64,000 nucleotides of DNA from Iris pallida (Eukaryota > Streptophyta > Magnoliopsida > Asparagales > Iridaceae). Below are positions 33,397-45,622 of the stretch, one piece after another. Position 1 is the stretch's first letter. Each line of letters opens with the position of its first letter. A model generated the notes under the pieces. The model did no database searches. It saw only the letters and a list, made by a program, of their open reading frames with translations, and had not been told where the DNA came from. The stretch lies in NCBI GenBank assembly GCA_029216955.1, contig JANAVB010031417.1, positions 16,075,055-16,139,054 of the forward strand. Reading direction: 5' to 3'. Position numbers and translations under genes: made by a program.

Positions 33397-36300
33397 TGTC
33401 ACGACCCGCACCCTAGAGTAAGGGCACGAGAACGTAACAACGCCCAGCCTACGCCGCAGTGTCGGCGGTAGAACGCTGTCCTAGGTCACATCATCTAACA
33501 AAATAATGCTAAGCAGTTTATACTCTCCGAATGGGGGTGACATAGCAGATACAGTCTCAATCACATCTAAGGTAGAGCATGATAAAGATAGATAAAACAT
33601 GAAATCCAAAAGAGATACAGGAGATAGAAGTCTAAGTGTCTAAAATACATAAACCCAGAAATACATCTCAAAACTCAAATACAGTAATCCACAAAGTAAA
33701 TACAACTCCAGACAAAATGAAATAACTATCTAAACAACCTCTACTGTGTCTCCTCTAGGCTAGCAGGCAATCCCAAGCCATCTGTAAAATTTATCAACAG
33801 GTCCAGTCAGGACAGGAGCGAGCACAATACATCTCAACAGTTCATAGCAGGTTAGAAAATATAATCATGCAGTAAAGTAAGATATAAGTACTGAAAGAAA
33901 TGCTGTATGTAAACAGAGAGAGAAAGCTGTAATAGAAATATCTACTATAAATAGAGAACTAACATGTGGCTAGTGAGTCAGAGTACAATATAGACATGTA
34001 AATGGCACAGGAAATTCTGATGCTACACTATGGAAGAGATTCTGATGCTACACTACTTGGATAGTATTCACATGTCTATTTCTACTCCCCCGTACCCCCA
34101 ATCAATACACAAGGATCCAATCAGGTTATGTTATGATTCTATGTAACAGCCCCCGAAGGGTGGTAAGCCCCCGAAGGGTGGTACATAGTAGTCCCAAAAA
34201 TGGAGATTCTAGGAGATTCTAGGATACCCAGTAAATGGGATAGGAGATTCTAGGAGACTATGTGATCATAAGAGTATATGTCACAAGTGATCAAAGAACC
34301 TGTGAAGCATAGTGATACGTCATGTAAGTGAAACGCACAGAACATGTAGTACCCGATGCTCCCTAAGAATAACATATCAAGAAGGGATCCGTATAGTACC
34401 AATCCGTGTGACCAATGTGACAGTACAAGTAAAGTAATTTAATGCATGAAATAATTCTAAGCAGGATATGAAATGATCAGAGAATGTACTCGCCTGATAA
34501 CCTGAATAGCTGATAAGTATAGGGGGTCCAACTGAAGCCACAGAGTCCTATTTAAAACAACACAGGTTACAAGGTGTTCAAGTTGTAATAAATGAATCTC
34601 TATAATCAATCTACATTATCCTAGGTTCTTCTAAGTCAAAATAACTCTAGGTCAACTCCGGTCAATAATTTAGTCAAACTAGGTCAAGTGTTGACTTACA
34701 GTTGACTTTGGGTCAACTGGTCAACTCTGGTCAAACAGGGTCAATTTCTAGTCTAATTATAAAGTGTACTTCGTTATTTGTACGTCGAAACTTACGTCAC
34801 GCAAATCGAGATAAGAAGATTATCGGTAAAGTTAATAATCTTATTATAGTGATCCATGTGTCCATCCTGTCAATTTTAGTGATATGAGATCACTGGAATT
34901 GACTGAACTCAGTTTCGTTGTACTAATCCCGAAATACGAACATTATAAGAATTAATTATTAATTAATTATAAAAAGGTTAAACTCAGAGAAATTATCAAC
35001 AAACATTGTCGGACGATGAAATAAACATCGCCAACGTGTCCAGAGTGGTCAAATTAGGTAGGATAGCCTATCTAACGGTCCAATTTGGACACAAGGGCAA
35101 AAAGGTAATTTTGGGTCAAAACGGTGTCCGTGTCGGAGCTGTTTTACACCGAAAAATATGCAAGAAAACAAGTCTATAAAATATAACAAATTATATGTCC
35201 ACGAAACCAGAATGACGATACGAACCCAACGATATCTCCAGAATTGGATTCCGTTGACCCGATCTTAATTTGGCCCGTTGACTAGAACTTGGAATTCCGG
35301 TTTGCACGGAAATGTGTGTCGAAGCCAAAGTTCTTAAAACTCAGCAAACTACCTGTCAACGAGTCCAGAATGATGATACGAACTCAACGGTATCTCCGAA
35401 ATTGGATTCCGATGAGCCGATCTCAAAATGACCCGTTGACCCAGAATGTGGGACCCACTTTGCACCGAAAAACGTGCCAGGGCCCACGTTCTCCAAATCT
35501 AACAAATTTTATATGAAAACATGCCAGAACGACGCCACGAGTCTAATTATGGTGTCAGAAATGAAATCTGGAGTCCCATGTTCAAAAATAGAATTTTATA
35601 AGTTGGAAATTACGAATTCGGACGGCCAACTTTGGCGTCGAATTCAACCAATCAAACAAGCTCACAATGAAACAAAACTGGAGGGGTAGTAAGAGGGTTA
35701 TACCAACTTCGTACAGGAACTGGTAGCACGCCAAACAAAGCTGCGATGGAGGAGGTACAAGCTGACGAAGTTGGTCCCACGAAACTGTCCAAATTTAATA
35801 CAATTTAAACGGTCAACTTGGTGGCCGATTTTGATGTATCAAACGATAAAATTAACGGACGAAAATTGACAGGGATGAAGGGGGACATACCGAGATTATG
35901 ACGTAGCAAAGAAATTGCCGATCCAACAGTCAGATTTTCGGGAAAATGTGTGTGAAGTTGCTGCGACGAAAAGCGATTCCAGCCTCGTTCCCGAGCTCGT
36001 CACGACGGGACGTCGTACAAAACGCACGAATCGCCTCGACGGCGCGTCCCGGAGGACGGTGGCCATCAGGGGGCTGCTCGCCGGAGCGGGGCGCACAGCC
36101 AGGGAGGCCACGGCGGTCGTACGGCGGTGCGGCAGTGCAAGACGGCGGCCCGCGCACGCGCGCACGTGCGCGCCTGTGCACGGCTGATGCTGTTGTGCGG
36201 TGGCGCGGCCGTGCTCGTCCTGGCCCGACGAGACAGAGGCGGTTAAGGTGGAGGTGGATGGCTGGAATGGTGTTAGTGGTGGTCGGGTGGTGGCACGGAT

Positions 36301-37562
36301 AGGTGGCGGCCATGGTGTGAAGGTGGTGGCGGATTGTGGAGAAGAAGGAGGAGGAGATGGAGGAGCTGTCACTGTAGGGGAGGTCGACGGCGGCGGAGGC
36401 CGGTGGCCGGCGGCGAGGCTGGGCCAGGAGGGAGGAGGTGGTCGGGTGTGGTGAGGGTGCTGCTGCTGTTTGTGTTGAAGTGGTGTGGGAGAGAAATGTG
36501 TGGGAAAATTTTAGAAAGAGAGAGAGAGATGAGTGAGAGAGAGAGAGAGAGAGAGAGGTGAGGAATTTATTCCTCCTAGATTTTAGGGCCGGCCATGTGG
36601 GGAAAATTGAGGATGTTGGCTGCTAAGGATATGGAGGGAAATTAATGGAGAGGATTAATTTGGAGGATCTAAAGGCTAGGATTAATTATAGGAAATTTAG
36701 GTTATTTCTATAGGATTAAATCAACAGAAATTTCTATTAAATGTAGAAAAATAGGTAGAAGAGTACTTGATATTTTTGGGCAAGAAAATATGAGGGTGTC
36801 ATGATGGAGAATAGCACGAAGCTGGGCTGGACTCGGTGGAGCCGGATTGGATCAAAATCAGACATTGAGCAAAATCGAATTAAAATTAGACGTTGATGAT
36901 CATGGGTAAATAAGTAGCACATGGGGATTCCAATAAATGGGACACAAGTGGCAGACGGGTAGTAGGCTCAATGTGGGCCATGTCCATAGTTGGGGCTGAC
37001 AGGTTTTGGTCGACAGGGGACCCACAAATCAAGTTGGAAGATGAATGTGACACCGTGGGGTAAAATAAAATCGGGTCACGTGTCAGGAAAGTTGTGCAAA
37101 GCAAATGGAGCACAAAATGACGTGTCTGAGTGGGACACGAAGGTCATGGGTGACAAGCGTCTCGAGTAGATCATGCATGAGAAGTTGGTTTTAAGAAACT
37201 GACTGGTCTTGCGCTCCCAAATTAAAAGTCACGGTAACGTGCTAATAATGATCAAGGAAAAGAGTGGGAAAATTAATTAATAATCAAATGGTCTAATTCG
37301 ACCAAAAGTTCTGCGAAGCAAAAAGAGCACAAGGGAATAAGTCTGAGTGGGACACTATATACCATCATGAAGGTAATCATGTCCACTCCAAAACTCGTGA
37401 AGAAGATTTCCAGAGTTGAACATCCCTGACACTCCAAATATCAAAGGCACGGAAAAGTACACTTAAAGATAAATAACAGAATAAATCATTTATCAAAACT
37501 AAATCAATCAGAAAAATTAATAAAAAAATAAAAAAATCAACCCGAAATTCAGGGTGCTCATA
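33397..37562 (-). repeat. 5' LTR of element G (4166 bp)
   Basis: It is co-linear with 26482-30660 with scattered substitutions and small indels. The end reads GGGTGCTCATA where the 3' LTR has GGGTGCTCACA, a single transition in the terminal dinucleotide. Confidence 0.93.
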
Positions 37563-38277
37563 ACTAGTTCATTTCGTAACATAGAAAGTGTGCTCAACAC
37601 ACATAGCCTAACCGTTACTCAACCGATCTACGACACAACTCTTAGGGTCGTTCTACTATCCGTCGCTCTCGCGCATTGCAGAATTCTTGCAATCGCCTTA
37701 CCGCATCCCTATACTAAGTACGTTCCTCAACATCTATTCGATTATCGACCAACAAGGTCTATTTGCATACTTATTTGATCGATTATAATCTTCCTTTTCT
37801 GACCATATCGTTCTAGTTGAAGGCTACTCGCTAACTTCCGAAACGCGATACTCACTCGCTTAGACTTATCCTTAACATGCACTATATTATCCTTCATCCT
37901 CGACGAAATTTCTTATGCGACTTCATTGGGTCATCCTATGGGACTTCAATATTTACTTGATTTGGCAGTCAAGTCTTTTAGGGTCATCTGTCCCGAAACT
38001 ATGCTCGATAATTGAAGATCATCAACGAGGGACAGTTGCAACGAACCATGCTATATCCTATCGCGGAGCCAAATCAATTCTCGACAATTCCTATGAGACT
38101 TTATCCAATCCGACGTAATTTACCCATCCATAATTTATCTATCCCTGCGCAACTAATGTGCCGTTAACTACTCGAATCACTTATGCATATTATATGTCGT
38201 TACTACTCGAATCACTCATGTATTACCGTCGACTATTTTTGCTAGTCGTATGACATCTACTCGCCTCAAGTCCGAGT

Positions 38278-38559
38278 TTACCTATTCGTGATCATAGTTC
38301 GACACATTCCATACTCATCAAAACCATCCTCGAACAACTTTCGTATCAAACCACAAGTCAAATCCAATTTGCCATGCCTTGTAAGTTTGATCATCCCCGT
38401 TGTATGAATCACCATACCAGCGCTCACGCGGAATGATCGCCCTAATTTGGCGTGACGCATGTGCGATGCTGGAGTTACATTCGCATAAGACAAGAATGTC
38501 AATATTGTGGTTATCCTCAAAATAATCAAGCACTTTCGTTTCATCTGAACCAGCATCAA
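38278..38559 (-). pseudogene. Short unrecognised frame shared by D and E (D copy)
   Basis: Two overlapping minus-strand frames are open (38278-38559 and 38318-38533). The same two are open in E at 56332-56614. The frame containing LDYFEDNHNIDILVLCECNS and RAIIPRERWYGD shows, between D and E, about seven synonymous and six replacement differences over some 60 codons. That is suggestive but weak evidence of past constraint. Two 1-bp indels distinguish the copies, one in the GCAAAT(C)GGATTT region and one in GATGGTTT(T)GATG, so at least one copy is broken. I do not recognise a family. It may encode a small Gag-like or accessory product, or nothing. Confidence 0.35.
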
Positions 38560-39739
38560 CTTAACTTACCTCTTATTCATCCCATAACAATGCTCAACAT
38601 AATTTTCGTTCATTCGATCAGAGTATTCCCGAGTTATTGCATATCGTCTTTGATACGCCTCAATACCATCGTCGACGTGCATAACTTGAACATCTTCATC
38701 TCTCATAAGCTCCAATTTGTTGCAATCACTGCCATTACCCGAACTCGAATACGAATCAAGTCTCACGTACCAAGATCCATTCTGTTGTAACTAACTACCA
38801 TCATTGAGACATAATTTCCAATTCACATATCCATTCTCATATCCCTAACTCGCACTTCCAAATCGTGCTACCGATTTCTCGTGCTAACTCAAATTTGTTC
38901 ACACGATTTTTTCGTACCTACTCAATTCGTTCCGAATAAGTCTTCGTACTAACTCAACGTAAGTTCGACCGGGTCGACTATTTCCTCAACGTAACATTCC
39001 CTCGCTATGCTCAGCCTATCTTTAGACTTATACTTAACGAATCCTCGTCTGCCGCATCATCCATAGGTACGACTTCGCGTATAATCGCTCAACTCAATTC
39101 ATCGAAGCATACTTGCATCGACTTCTATCAAGTCACTTCCCTCGAGTCTCGGTACTACTCTGTCCGTTGAGAACAAACATATCGTAACAACACAATCGTC
39201 TCAACGCAATCTATTGCAAGTCATCCAACGGCTTAACATAACTATCGCTAAGTGGTATTGCATATACCACTCAGAAATAGAGCCTATCATTGTCGATACG
39301 ATGTTTCACTGTACTGATCGCACAAGTGGTATTGCATATACCACTCAAAATCGAGTCATTACTCGGTATCACATTTTGCATAGGTCCGACGTCTATTTTT
39401 CAATCAACTATCCCGTATGGCGATCTTTCCGATCCCAGCTCTAGCGTTCGCTCAACTTCGACACACATTCAATCTAACAGTATCTTGGCGATCATATCGA
39501 TCACACACGCAACATCCGCTTATTCAAAGCTCAACGCGACATTCGGCCAACATAACGTTCGCCTACTCCAACTCGACTTAGCGACCGACTTGACTCGTTA
39601 CTATCGCATCCACGATCTTCCAATCTCATTCGTTGCAACTCGTGCAATAATTTACACTCGATACTTAAGGTCATTGCTTAATCTCGTCCAACATACGTTA
39701 TCCATCCGCATAGCCATACAACATGTATCCTACCATGTC

Positions 39740-40006
39740 AACTCGTTGTACTGATACAACACATAACCATTCGTATAGCCACATAATACGCATCGCCTCA
39801 TATATCGGCTCATTGTACTTCGTGCAACCAATAACACGTATCGCTTCGTACTTCGTGCGGCCAACAACACATAACTCCTCGCACTTCGTGCGATCAACAA
39901 TACGTATATCATTGCACTTTATGCGAGCAATATCACCATTTTCGTTGTACTTCGTGCGACCAACATTCCATAACTCGTTGCACTTCGTGCAACCAACATT
40001 CTCCGA
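39740..40006 (-). repeat. Hairpin minisatellite in the internal region of D
   Basis: The recurrent core GCACTTCGTGC, itself an inverted repeat (GCAC-TTC-GTGC), is spaced by variable AACAxATAAC segments. The equivalent array in E is 54730-55075. The minus-strand frames here are translations of the repeat. Confidence 0.88.
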
Positions 40007-40205
40007 TGGCACCCGAAGATAGCGTGATAGTCACGACATTCTTGTGGCAGACGTACACACTTAATATAGACTTATTGTATAGAATATCCAATGTAGCATC
40101 GAGCAGATCCATGAGCCATACGGTTGCAGAAACAACTTAGAGTCAACTGAATTTCGATATCGAAGCAATCGAGGGTCAAAAAGATTCGTTTACGGTCCAA
40201 ATGAT

Positions 40206-40223
40206 GGAACCGCTCTGATACCA
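40206..40223 (-). other. Primer-binding site of D (initiator tRNA-Met type)
   Basis: Minus strand TGGTATCAGAGCGGTTCC, three bases from the 5' LTR end. TGGTATCAGAGC is the well-known plant initiator-Met PBS. Confidence 0.9.
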
Positions 40224-40226
40224 ACT

Positions 40227-42326
40227 TGTCACGCCCCGACCCGGGAAATCGCTCGTCCTCGCTAGATTTTACCCGAATCATCATCCTCGCTGGGGCGTGA
40301 TGCCGTACGAGCCTGGAGTTGCGCTCGTACAAGGCAAGATAACAGGTTAACATAGTGTTTATCTCAAATTGATAACATAAGCAGCGAAAGAAAACATAGT
40401 ATATAATAAGAATCTATTTTATTAATAATGAACTGAAGGTTACAAAGGCTCTGAATAGCCCAACTTAATATGCCAATTGGCTACAACGCTCATGATCTCT
40501 CTAGCTCACAAAGGATTACATTGTTCCATATATTATGTCTCTTTATAGCCACCAAGTAGTCTTCGACCGAACATCTTTATGTCGCAAGTTCGTACCCTTA
40601 TGCGGTAGCTTCTCTTGAACGCTAAGGACTCCAAGCCACGGCACGTCCAAGCCAAGCCCCGCTCCGAGCCGATCATAACCTGAACATGCACACAAACTAG
40701 TGGGGGATTAGTGCTTTCGTCCTTGCTGCACTGATCGAGACCCACTCGCGCCCAAACCAAACACTAAGTAATTTTAGTGAAGCATACAACATTATTTGGT
40801 GATCTTTCTATTTAGCCTTAGGATCGGTTTCATGGCAATGTTTAAGCATAGCATCTTATCATAAATGTGTCCAATACCGTGTTCCTGTAGCAGATACAGT
40901 TAGGCATAATATAAACGTAAGCATAGTGATCGTGCTCATCTTCGTCCCATTTTTCTTAGCCTGCAATGGTTAGAACTTCACATAACCAATCATACAATTC
41001 ACGCAATCAACCGACCATACTTAAACATTTGCATAAGGGTGGCAGGCCCTGCGTCTGCACCCAACTCTAATCTCAGCCCACCGGCCCTATCTGTATGAAG
41101 GTCACGGTATTTTGCACCGTAATGGACTTGGCATCCTTATGTGTAAGCCTATAATCGCTTCGATACGGGTTGCTAGTCCAATATCTGAAGGATTCCAAAC
41201 TTACTGATATCATAGCTTATCACAACACTGGCCGATCGTAAACCATCCGAATGATGTGCACCATAAATACCATACATAATTCCTTCCTAGGTCGAACGGT
41301 CCCGGTGCCCCGGTCGTAACCGTCCGAGGGAAGCCGCACCCGTGCACGGGCCATCCGAGTCCATTGACCATGCAATACGCGCCATAACATACAAGTCATA
41401 TCATCCAACCAATCTCAAAACATAAACATATTCATCTCTATCTCAAGTTCCTTCGACGTTATGCCCCAACACATCCGTATTGATGCATGATGTCCAACGG
41501 CTTAGACTTCTCGTAGTTATATTCAACGCGTTTCATTCATAAGTTGTTCACATAGCCTAGTTCTGTAGTTATTTAGTCATTTCTAGCTTCCGTGCACGAG
41601 GGCACGCTCAGCGACATAACCAATGTTCTAAGCCTAGTGTTCAATGTTCTCGGAGTCGTGCATGTGATGCACATCTCGATATTGTCTTTCAATGTTCTAC
41701 CATCACCGCACTATCGCGACCTGTACATTTGATGCACATCGCTTTCAATTGTTCAATGTTCTATCTTAATGTTCGACACACAATAAGATCCTTAATCCGT
41801 TCGAGCCACGCTCGCTAACTTGACAATAACTTACGCATACAAGGATATGTTTTATTAGATGTGAAGGAATAGGGAGAGAGAGTCAAGAACCCACCCACCT
41901 TAAGCCGATATGCCTTGTCTTTTTGTCGGGCTGAAGCGGCTCGATTTCATAACTTGGTCGCATAGCTAACTCTCGGACTTAGCCATTCCTTTGAACTACT
42001 CGGTTGATTTGGCCTATCGTGCCCATGCCACCCTCCGTTGCAAGACGACAATTTGGTTTCGCGGACACTTTACTGAATAAGACAAAATGCCGACCTCTTA
42101 TTGTCTAGCGTAAAAGTATAGCCTGCACACCAGATCAACTAAAATCAGCACTTACTCAAACGGGACTTATCCTTTGCATCGATTCGATTCATAGATTCTA
42201 ATCGAATCAAGCTTACCTTTGGCCAACGTAACTCTTGCATCGATTCGCATCGATACCTCATCGGGTCAACGCAACTCTTCGAGTCAATGACTCATCATAA
42301 TGTACCGTACGGAGCGGGGCATTACA
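40227..42326 (-). repeat. 5' LTR of element D (2100 bp)
   Basis: It is co-linear with the left LTR with scattered substitutions. It ends on the copia TSD GTATC. The copia-like frame at 42284-42331 runs into this LTR by chance. Confidence 0.94.
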
Positions 42327-42331
42327 GTATC

Positions 42332-42592
42332 TGCAGTCTTAGTATCAGTTAAACCTGCTCGAAGAAGTATTTCAGATACATACTTTACTTGAGAAAAAAA
42401 ATAACCATCGGAAGTATGATCAACCTCTATCCCAAGAAAGTAACGAAGAATACTTAGATCTTTCATCTCAAAACACGTGCTTAAGTGTAACTTTAAAGCA
42501 TGAATACCTTGTAAATGATTACCTGTAATGACCATATCATCTACGTATATGACCAGAATGACAATACCTTTGCTAGATGAGCGAAAGAACAT
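42332..42592 (-). pseudogene. Copia reverse transcriptase, catalytic part
   Basis: It carries [15 protein letters not shown], the YVDD active-site box, then LHLSTCFEMKDLSILRYFLGIEV and LLRAGLTDTKTADT. There element D interrupts it. The frame differs from the upstream RT piece (42541-42858), so an indel lies between them. Confidence 0.92.
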
Positions 42593-42858
42593 AGCAGAAT
42601 CATGTATACTTTGTGTAAAACCATAATTAGTAATAGCAGTGCAGAACTTTTCAAACTAAGCTCTAGGTGCTTGCTTGAGACCGTATAGAGCCCGAAGAAG
42701 TTTGCAAACCTGATGAGAAGAGTGCGGGAGACCGGGGGTGGTTTGATATAAACTTCCTCTTGTAGATCTCTATGAAGAAATGCATTTTTGACATCCATTT
42801 GATGCAGTTTCCATTGACGAATAGAAGCAACTGCAATCAAAGTTCGTATAGTAGTCAT
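42541..42858 (-). pseudogene. Copia reverse transcriptase, middle part
   Basis: It shows [20 protein letters not shown] and [13 protein letters not shown], a strongly conserved RT block. After this block the homology is lost by frameshift, and the rest of the ORF is a shadow. A TAA at 42880-42882 separates it from the N-terminal piece in the same frame, in place of the Glu of DYEETFAP. Confidence 0.88.
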
Positions 42859-42879
42859 ACGAGCAATTGGGGCAAACGT

Positions 42880-43146
42880 TTATTCATAGTCAATACCGTA
42901 TTCTTGGGTGAAACCTTTTGCAACTAGACGGGCCTTATATCGATCAACAGAACCATCAGACTTTGTTTTTATTTTATAAATCCGTTTACATCGTACAATG
43001 GATTTACCAGGAGGGAGATCCACAAGATCCCATGTGTGAGTACTTTGTAGAGTAGTTAGTTCTTCTGCCATGGGTTGTTGCCAAAGTGGGTCAGAGGAGG
43101 CCTCACGATAGGTTGTTGGTTCATGAAGGAATAAAAGAGCAGACAA
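42880..43146 (-). pseudogene. Copia reverse transcriptase, N-terminal part
   Basis: The segment DPLWQQPMAEELTTLQSTHT, WDLVDLPPGKSIVRCKRIYK and DRYKARLVAKGFTQEYGIDY is the classical start of copia RT. It ends at a premature TAA right after DYE. Confidence 0.92.
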
Positions 43147-43238
43147 ATAACAGTGATAATCTGTCAGATAAGCAGGTTGGTGTTTATCACGAACATGACG
43201 AGTTGAATTTGAAGGGACTGGATCAGTTTTTGGAGAGA

Positions 43239-43802
43239 CTAGTTCAACATGGTTGGATTATTCTCAGGAGAGATAATGTTAGAACATTGGACAGGACGGT
43301 CCGATGGTGGAGCTATGACATGCTCGGTACATTGTATAGGATGACTTTGTGGTGGTGGTTGTTCAAAACTTTCAGGTGGTGAATCAACAAAAGGGTCATG
43401 AAATTGATGTGATTTAGAGACATCTGTTTGATATTTTGGGAGGGAGTAAAAGGGTATCTTTTTCCAAAAAGTAACATGTCGAGAGACATAAAGTTTTTGA
43501 GAAGAGGGATCATAACATATGTAACCTTTTTGTTGAATACCGTAGCCTAAAAAAATACACATGGTTGTTTTGTTGCTGAGTTTATCTCGTTCTCTTTTGG
43601 GAAGAAGGACAAAGCAGGTGGAGCCAAAGACTCGAAGTTCTGAGTAATCGGGAGGGATATGATAAAGACGTTCAAAGGGGGATATCCCGTCAGTGACTAA
43701 AGAAGGAATACGATTAATGATATAAGTAGAAGTATGAACGGACTGCCCCCAAAAAGTACGAGGAACCGAGGAGGAGAGAAGTAAAGTACGAGCAGTTTCC
43801 AC
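43239..43802 (-). pseudogene. Copia integrase C-terminal part and linker
   Basis: It continues the integrase frame after one in-frame TAA. SVPRTFWGQSVHTSTYIINR, FERLYHIPPDYSELRVFGST and CFVLLPKRERDKLSNKTTMC followed by FLGY form the integrase C-terminal module. SRHVTFWKKIPF then leads into a Pro/Ser-rich linker before the RT. Confidence 0.9.
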
Positions 43803-43820
43803 AATATGACGGTGTTTGCG

Positions 43821-44855
43821 TTATGCTACACCATTTTGTTCAGGTATTTCAGTGCACGATAATTGAGGAAGGGTCCCTTGAGATTTCAAATAATCAAGAA
43901 ATAACTTGGATATATATTCGCCTCCAGAGTCTAACCTAAATTTTTTGATTGTTTTTGAAAACTGTGTTTTGACCATCGTGCAAAATTCAATATAGACATT
44001 AAGAAAATCTGAATGAGAGTGCAATAAATATGTCCATGTATAGCGAGAATAGTCATCAACAAAAAGTACATAATATTGTGCACCTCTTATAGACTTTATT
44101 GGAGCTTTTCCCCAAACATCAGAATGCACAATATCAAACGGTGATGAAGAAGAAGTTATACTATTATTAAAAGGAAGAGCTGGTTGTTTAGCTAATTTAC
44201 AAGCAGCACAATAAGGTTCTTTATCTAAATGGATAGAGCCTAACAATCCTTTATTCATCATGTATCGAAGTCGAGAAAAAGAGACATGACCTAATTTGGA
44301 GTGCCAAAACATAAATGGAGATGAAGAAATTGTTGAAGCAATAAATGAGGTAACAATGGCGGACGGGATATAAAGTTTGTCCAGAACAAAGAGGCGACCA
44401 ATTTTACGGAATGTTCCGACTTGCTTTATCGTTGAGTGGTCCTGAATGACACAACCAGAAGATGAGAAGTTAGTATCAAATCCTTGATCAGATAATTGTC
44501 CAACAGATATAAGATTCATTGATAGTTTTGGTACAAGATAAACATCTGAAATAGTCAGGTTATTAGATGTTTTAATGGATCCAATATGACTTGCATTAAT
44601 GGTAGTACCATTAGCAGTATGAATTATAGGAGATGAGAGAAGAGGAATTAAATTCTTAAAGAAATTAGAATTACATGTCATATGGTTTGATTTACCAGAG
44701 TCAAGAAACCAGCTAGTAGAGTATATACCTGAAGAGGCTGATAATGCAGGGATGGTAGTGGAGTTGTTAGCAGTAGAAATAGCATGTTTGACCATTTCCT
44801 GAATATCAGCAACAAATAGACTATGTTCGACGGATGGTGACGTAGAGACTGCCAT
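43821..44855 (-). pseudogene. Copia protease and integrase (zinc-binding and core)
   Basis: Protease: WFLDSGKSNHMTCNSNFF, where copia proteases usually read DSGAxxH. Pre-integrase and zinc region: FMFWHSKLGHVSFSRLRYMM and CAACKLAKQPALPF. Integrase core: FDIVHSDVWG (first Asp), VLFVDDYSRYTW, KFRLDSGGEY (second Asp) and PEQNGVA. The frame then ends at a TAA (43818-43820 on the opposite strand) where relatives continue with Glu-Arg, so a single nonsense codon splits the domain. The 344-residue piece contains no gag homology at its start. Confidence 0.92.
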
Positions 44856-45602
44856 AAGAGGTAAATAGACTTCTTCTTTTTTTAAATTTTTTTTTAAAAG
44901 AACAACAAAAATTAAACAAAGAGAACATATAAAAAAATCTCGAGTAACAAATAATAAATAGATTGAGCAACGGGATGGTCAACAAGTGATAAGTTGACGT
45001 GTAAAAAAAATCAACGAAGTCTATGGAAAGTCTTATGCGTAAAATGACAAAAAAAAGATAGTAAAAAAAATCTATGTGTACAGATATACGTGTGATGGGA
45101 AGAACTTTTGGAAAAAAAAAACTCTATGAATGTGTCAGATCCCCACGTGATGGTAAGAGAGAGGAAAAAAGAAACCACTCTTCTTCCTTTCAAAAGGAAA
45201 GAAACCGATGGGCTATATGGTAGTTATAGCAAATGTTTTTTTTTGAACAACGAAAACCAAACCTTCAGGAGTGTAATCAGATGGAAGTCGAAGGTGGCAA
45301 CTTCAGGCTCGAGATCGGACGCACCAGCCTGAGGGGTGTCGAGCTATGGCGTATGATCGGACCCACGAAGAGCGATAAAGATAAAGTGGTGTAATCAGAG
45401 GAAGGAACTACTATAGTAGGTTGCGAGACCACGTGGATGGCCAATGAATTGACTGTTGCAGCGTCCACAGCTAGTTTTTGTAGTCACCGACAAGTTCGGA
45501 TAGCAGTCGTGGAAGCAGGCAGTAAGCGGTCGTCCGGAGGCCACGACTGGGTGGCGGAAGCAGGCACCTGGGTTGAGGCTTAGTGGAAGATACTTGCAGT
45601 TA
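44856..45602 (-). other. Copia leader region lacking a gag frame
   Basis: About 750 bp between the primer site and the protease, where gag should be. No capsid homology or zinc knuckle was recognised. Long A/T runs (44877-44900) and short unrelated frames fill it. Gag was probably deleted and replaced, or has decayed beyond recognition. Confidence 0.6.
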
Positions 45603-45622
45603 GAGCCAAAGCTCTGATACCA
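45603..45622 (-). other. Primer-binding site of the copia element
   Basis: Minus strand TGGTATCAGAGCTTTGGCTC directly after the 5' LTR. The first 12 bases match the initiator tRNA-Met site. Confidence 0.9.

Larger units (their letters stand above)
26482..37562 (-). mobile_element. Element G: large non-autonomous LTR element (LARD-like), - strand, inside D
   Basis: The left (3') LTR is 26482-30660 (4179 bp) and the right (5') LTR is 33397-37562 (4166 bp). TSD ACTAG is at 26477-26481 and 37563-37567. LTRs begin TGTGAGCACCC on the minus strand and end GGGTCGTGACA. The internal region (30661-33396) is only 2.7 kb and has no coding homology. The PPT motif TTTCGAGGACGAAATTTTTA and the primer region TTTTAGTGGTGGCCCATGCA resemble those of element A. 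A chromovirus origin or helper is therefore likely. The two LTRs are very similar over their length, so G is a younger layer than D. Confidence 0.93.
37568..40205 (-). other. Internal region of D, 5' part, non-coding apart from one short frame
   Basis: It is homologous in inverted orientation to 54511-57300 of element E. It holds the hairpin minisatellite at 39740-40006 and the short conserved frame at 38278-38559. Nothing in it resembles retroelement enzymes. Confidence 0.75.
23560..42326 (-). mobile_element. Element D: non-autonomous LTR retrotransposon, - strand, with nested G
   Basis: The left (3') LTR is 23560-25664 and the right (5') LTR is 40227-42326. TSD GTATC is at 23555-23559 and 42327-42331. 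Minus-strand LTRs begin TGTAATGCCCCGC and end GGGGCGTGACA. The primer site TGGTATCAGAGCGGTTCC (minus 40223-40206) fits initiator tRNA-Met. After removal of G, the internal region is about 3.5 kb with no protease, RT or integrase homology. It is co-linear with element E (52365-60225), so this is a real family and not one decayed copy. It resembles a LARD-type element that must borrow enzymes. Its pre-PPT motif TTCGAGGACGAACC resembles those of the chromoviruses here. Confidence 0.93.

Noticed and set aside
39290..39754. 154-residue plus-strand frame in D
   Set aside because: It is antisense to the element and broken in the homologous region of E (about 55122-55531, where only short pieces are open).
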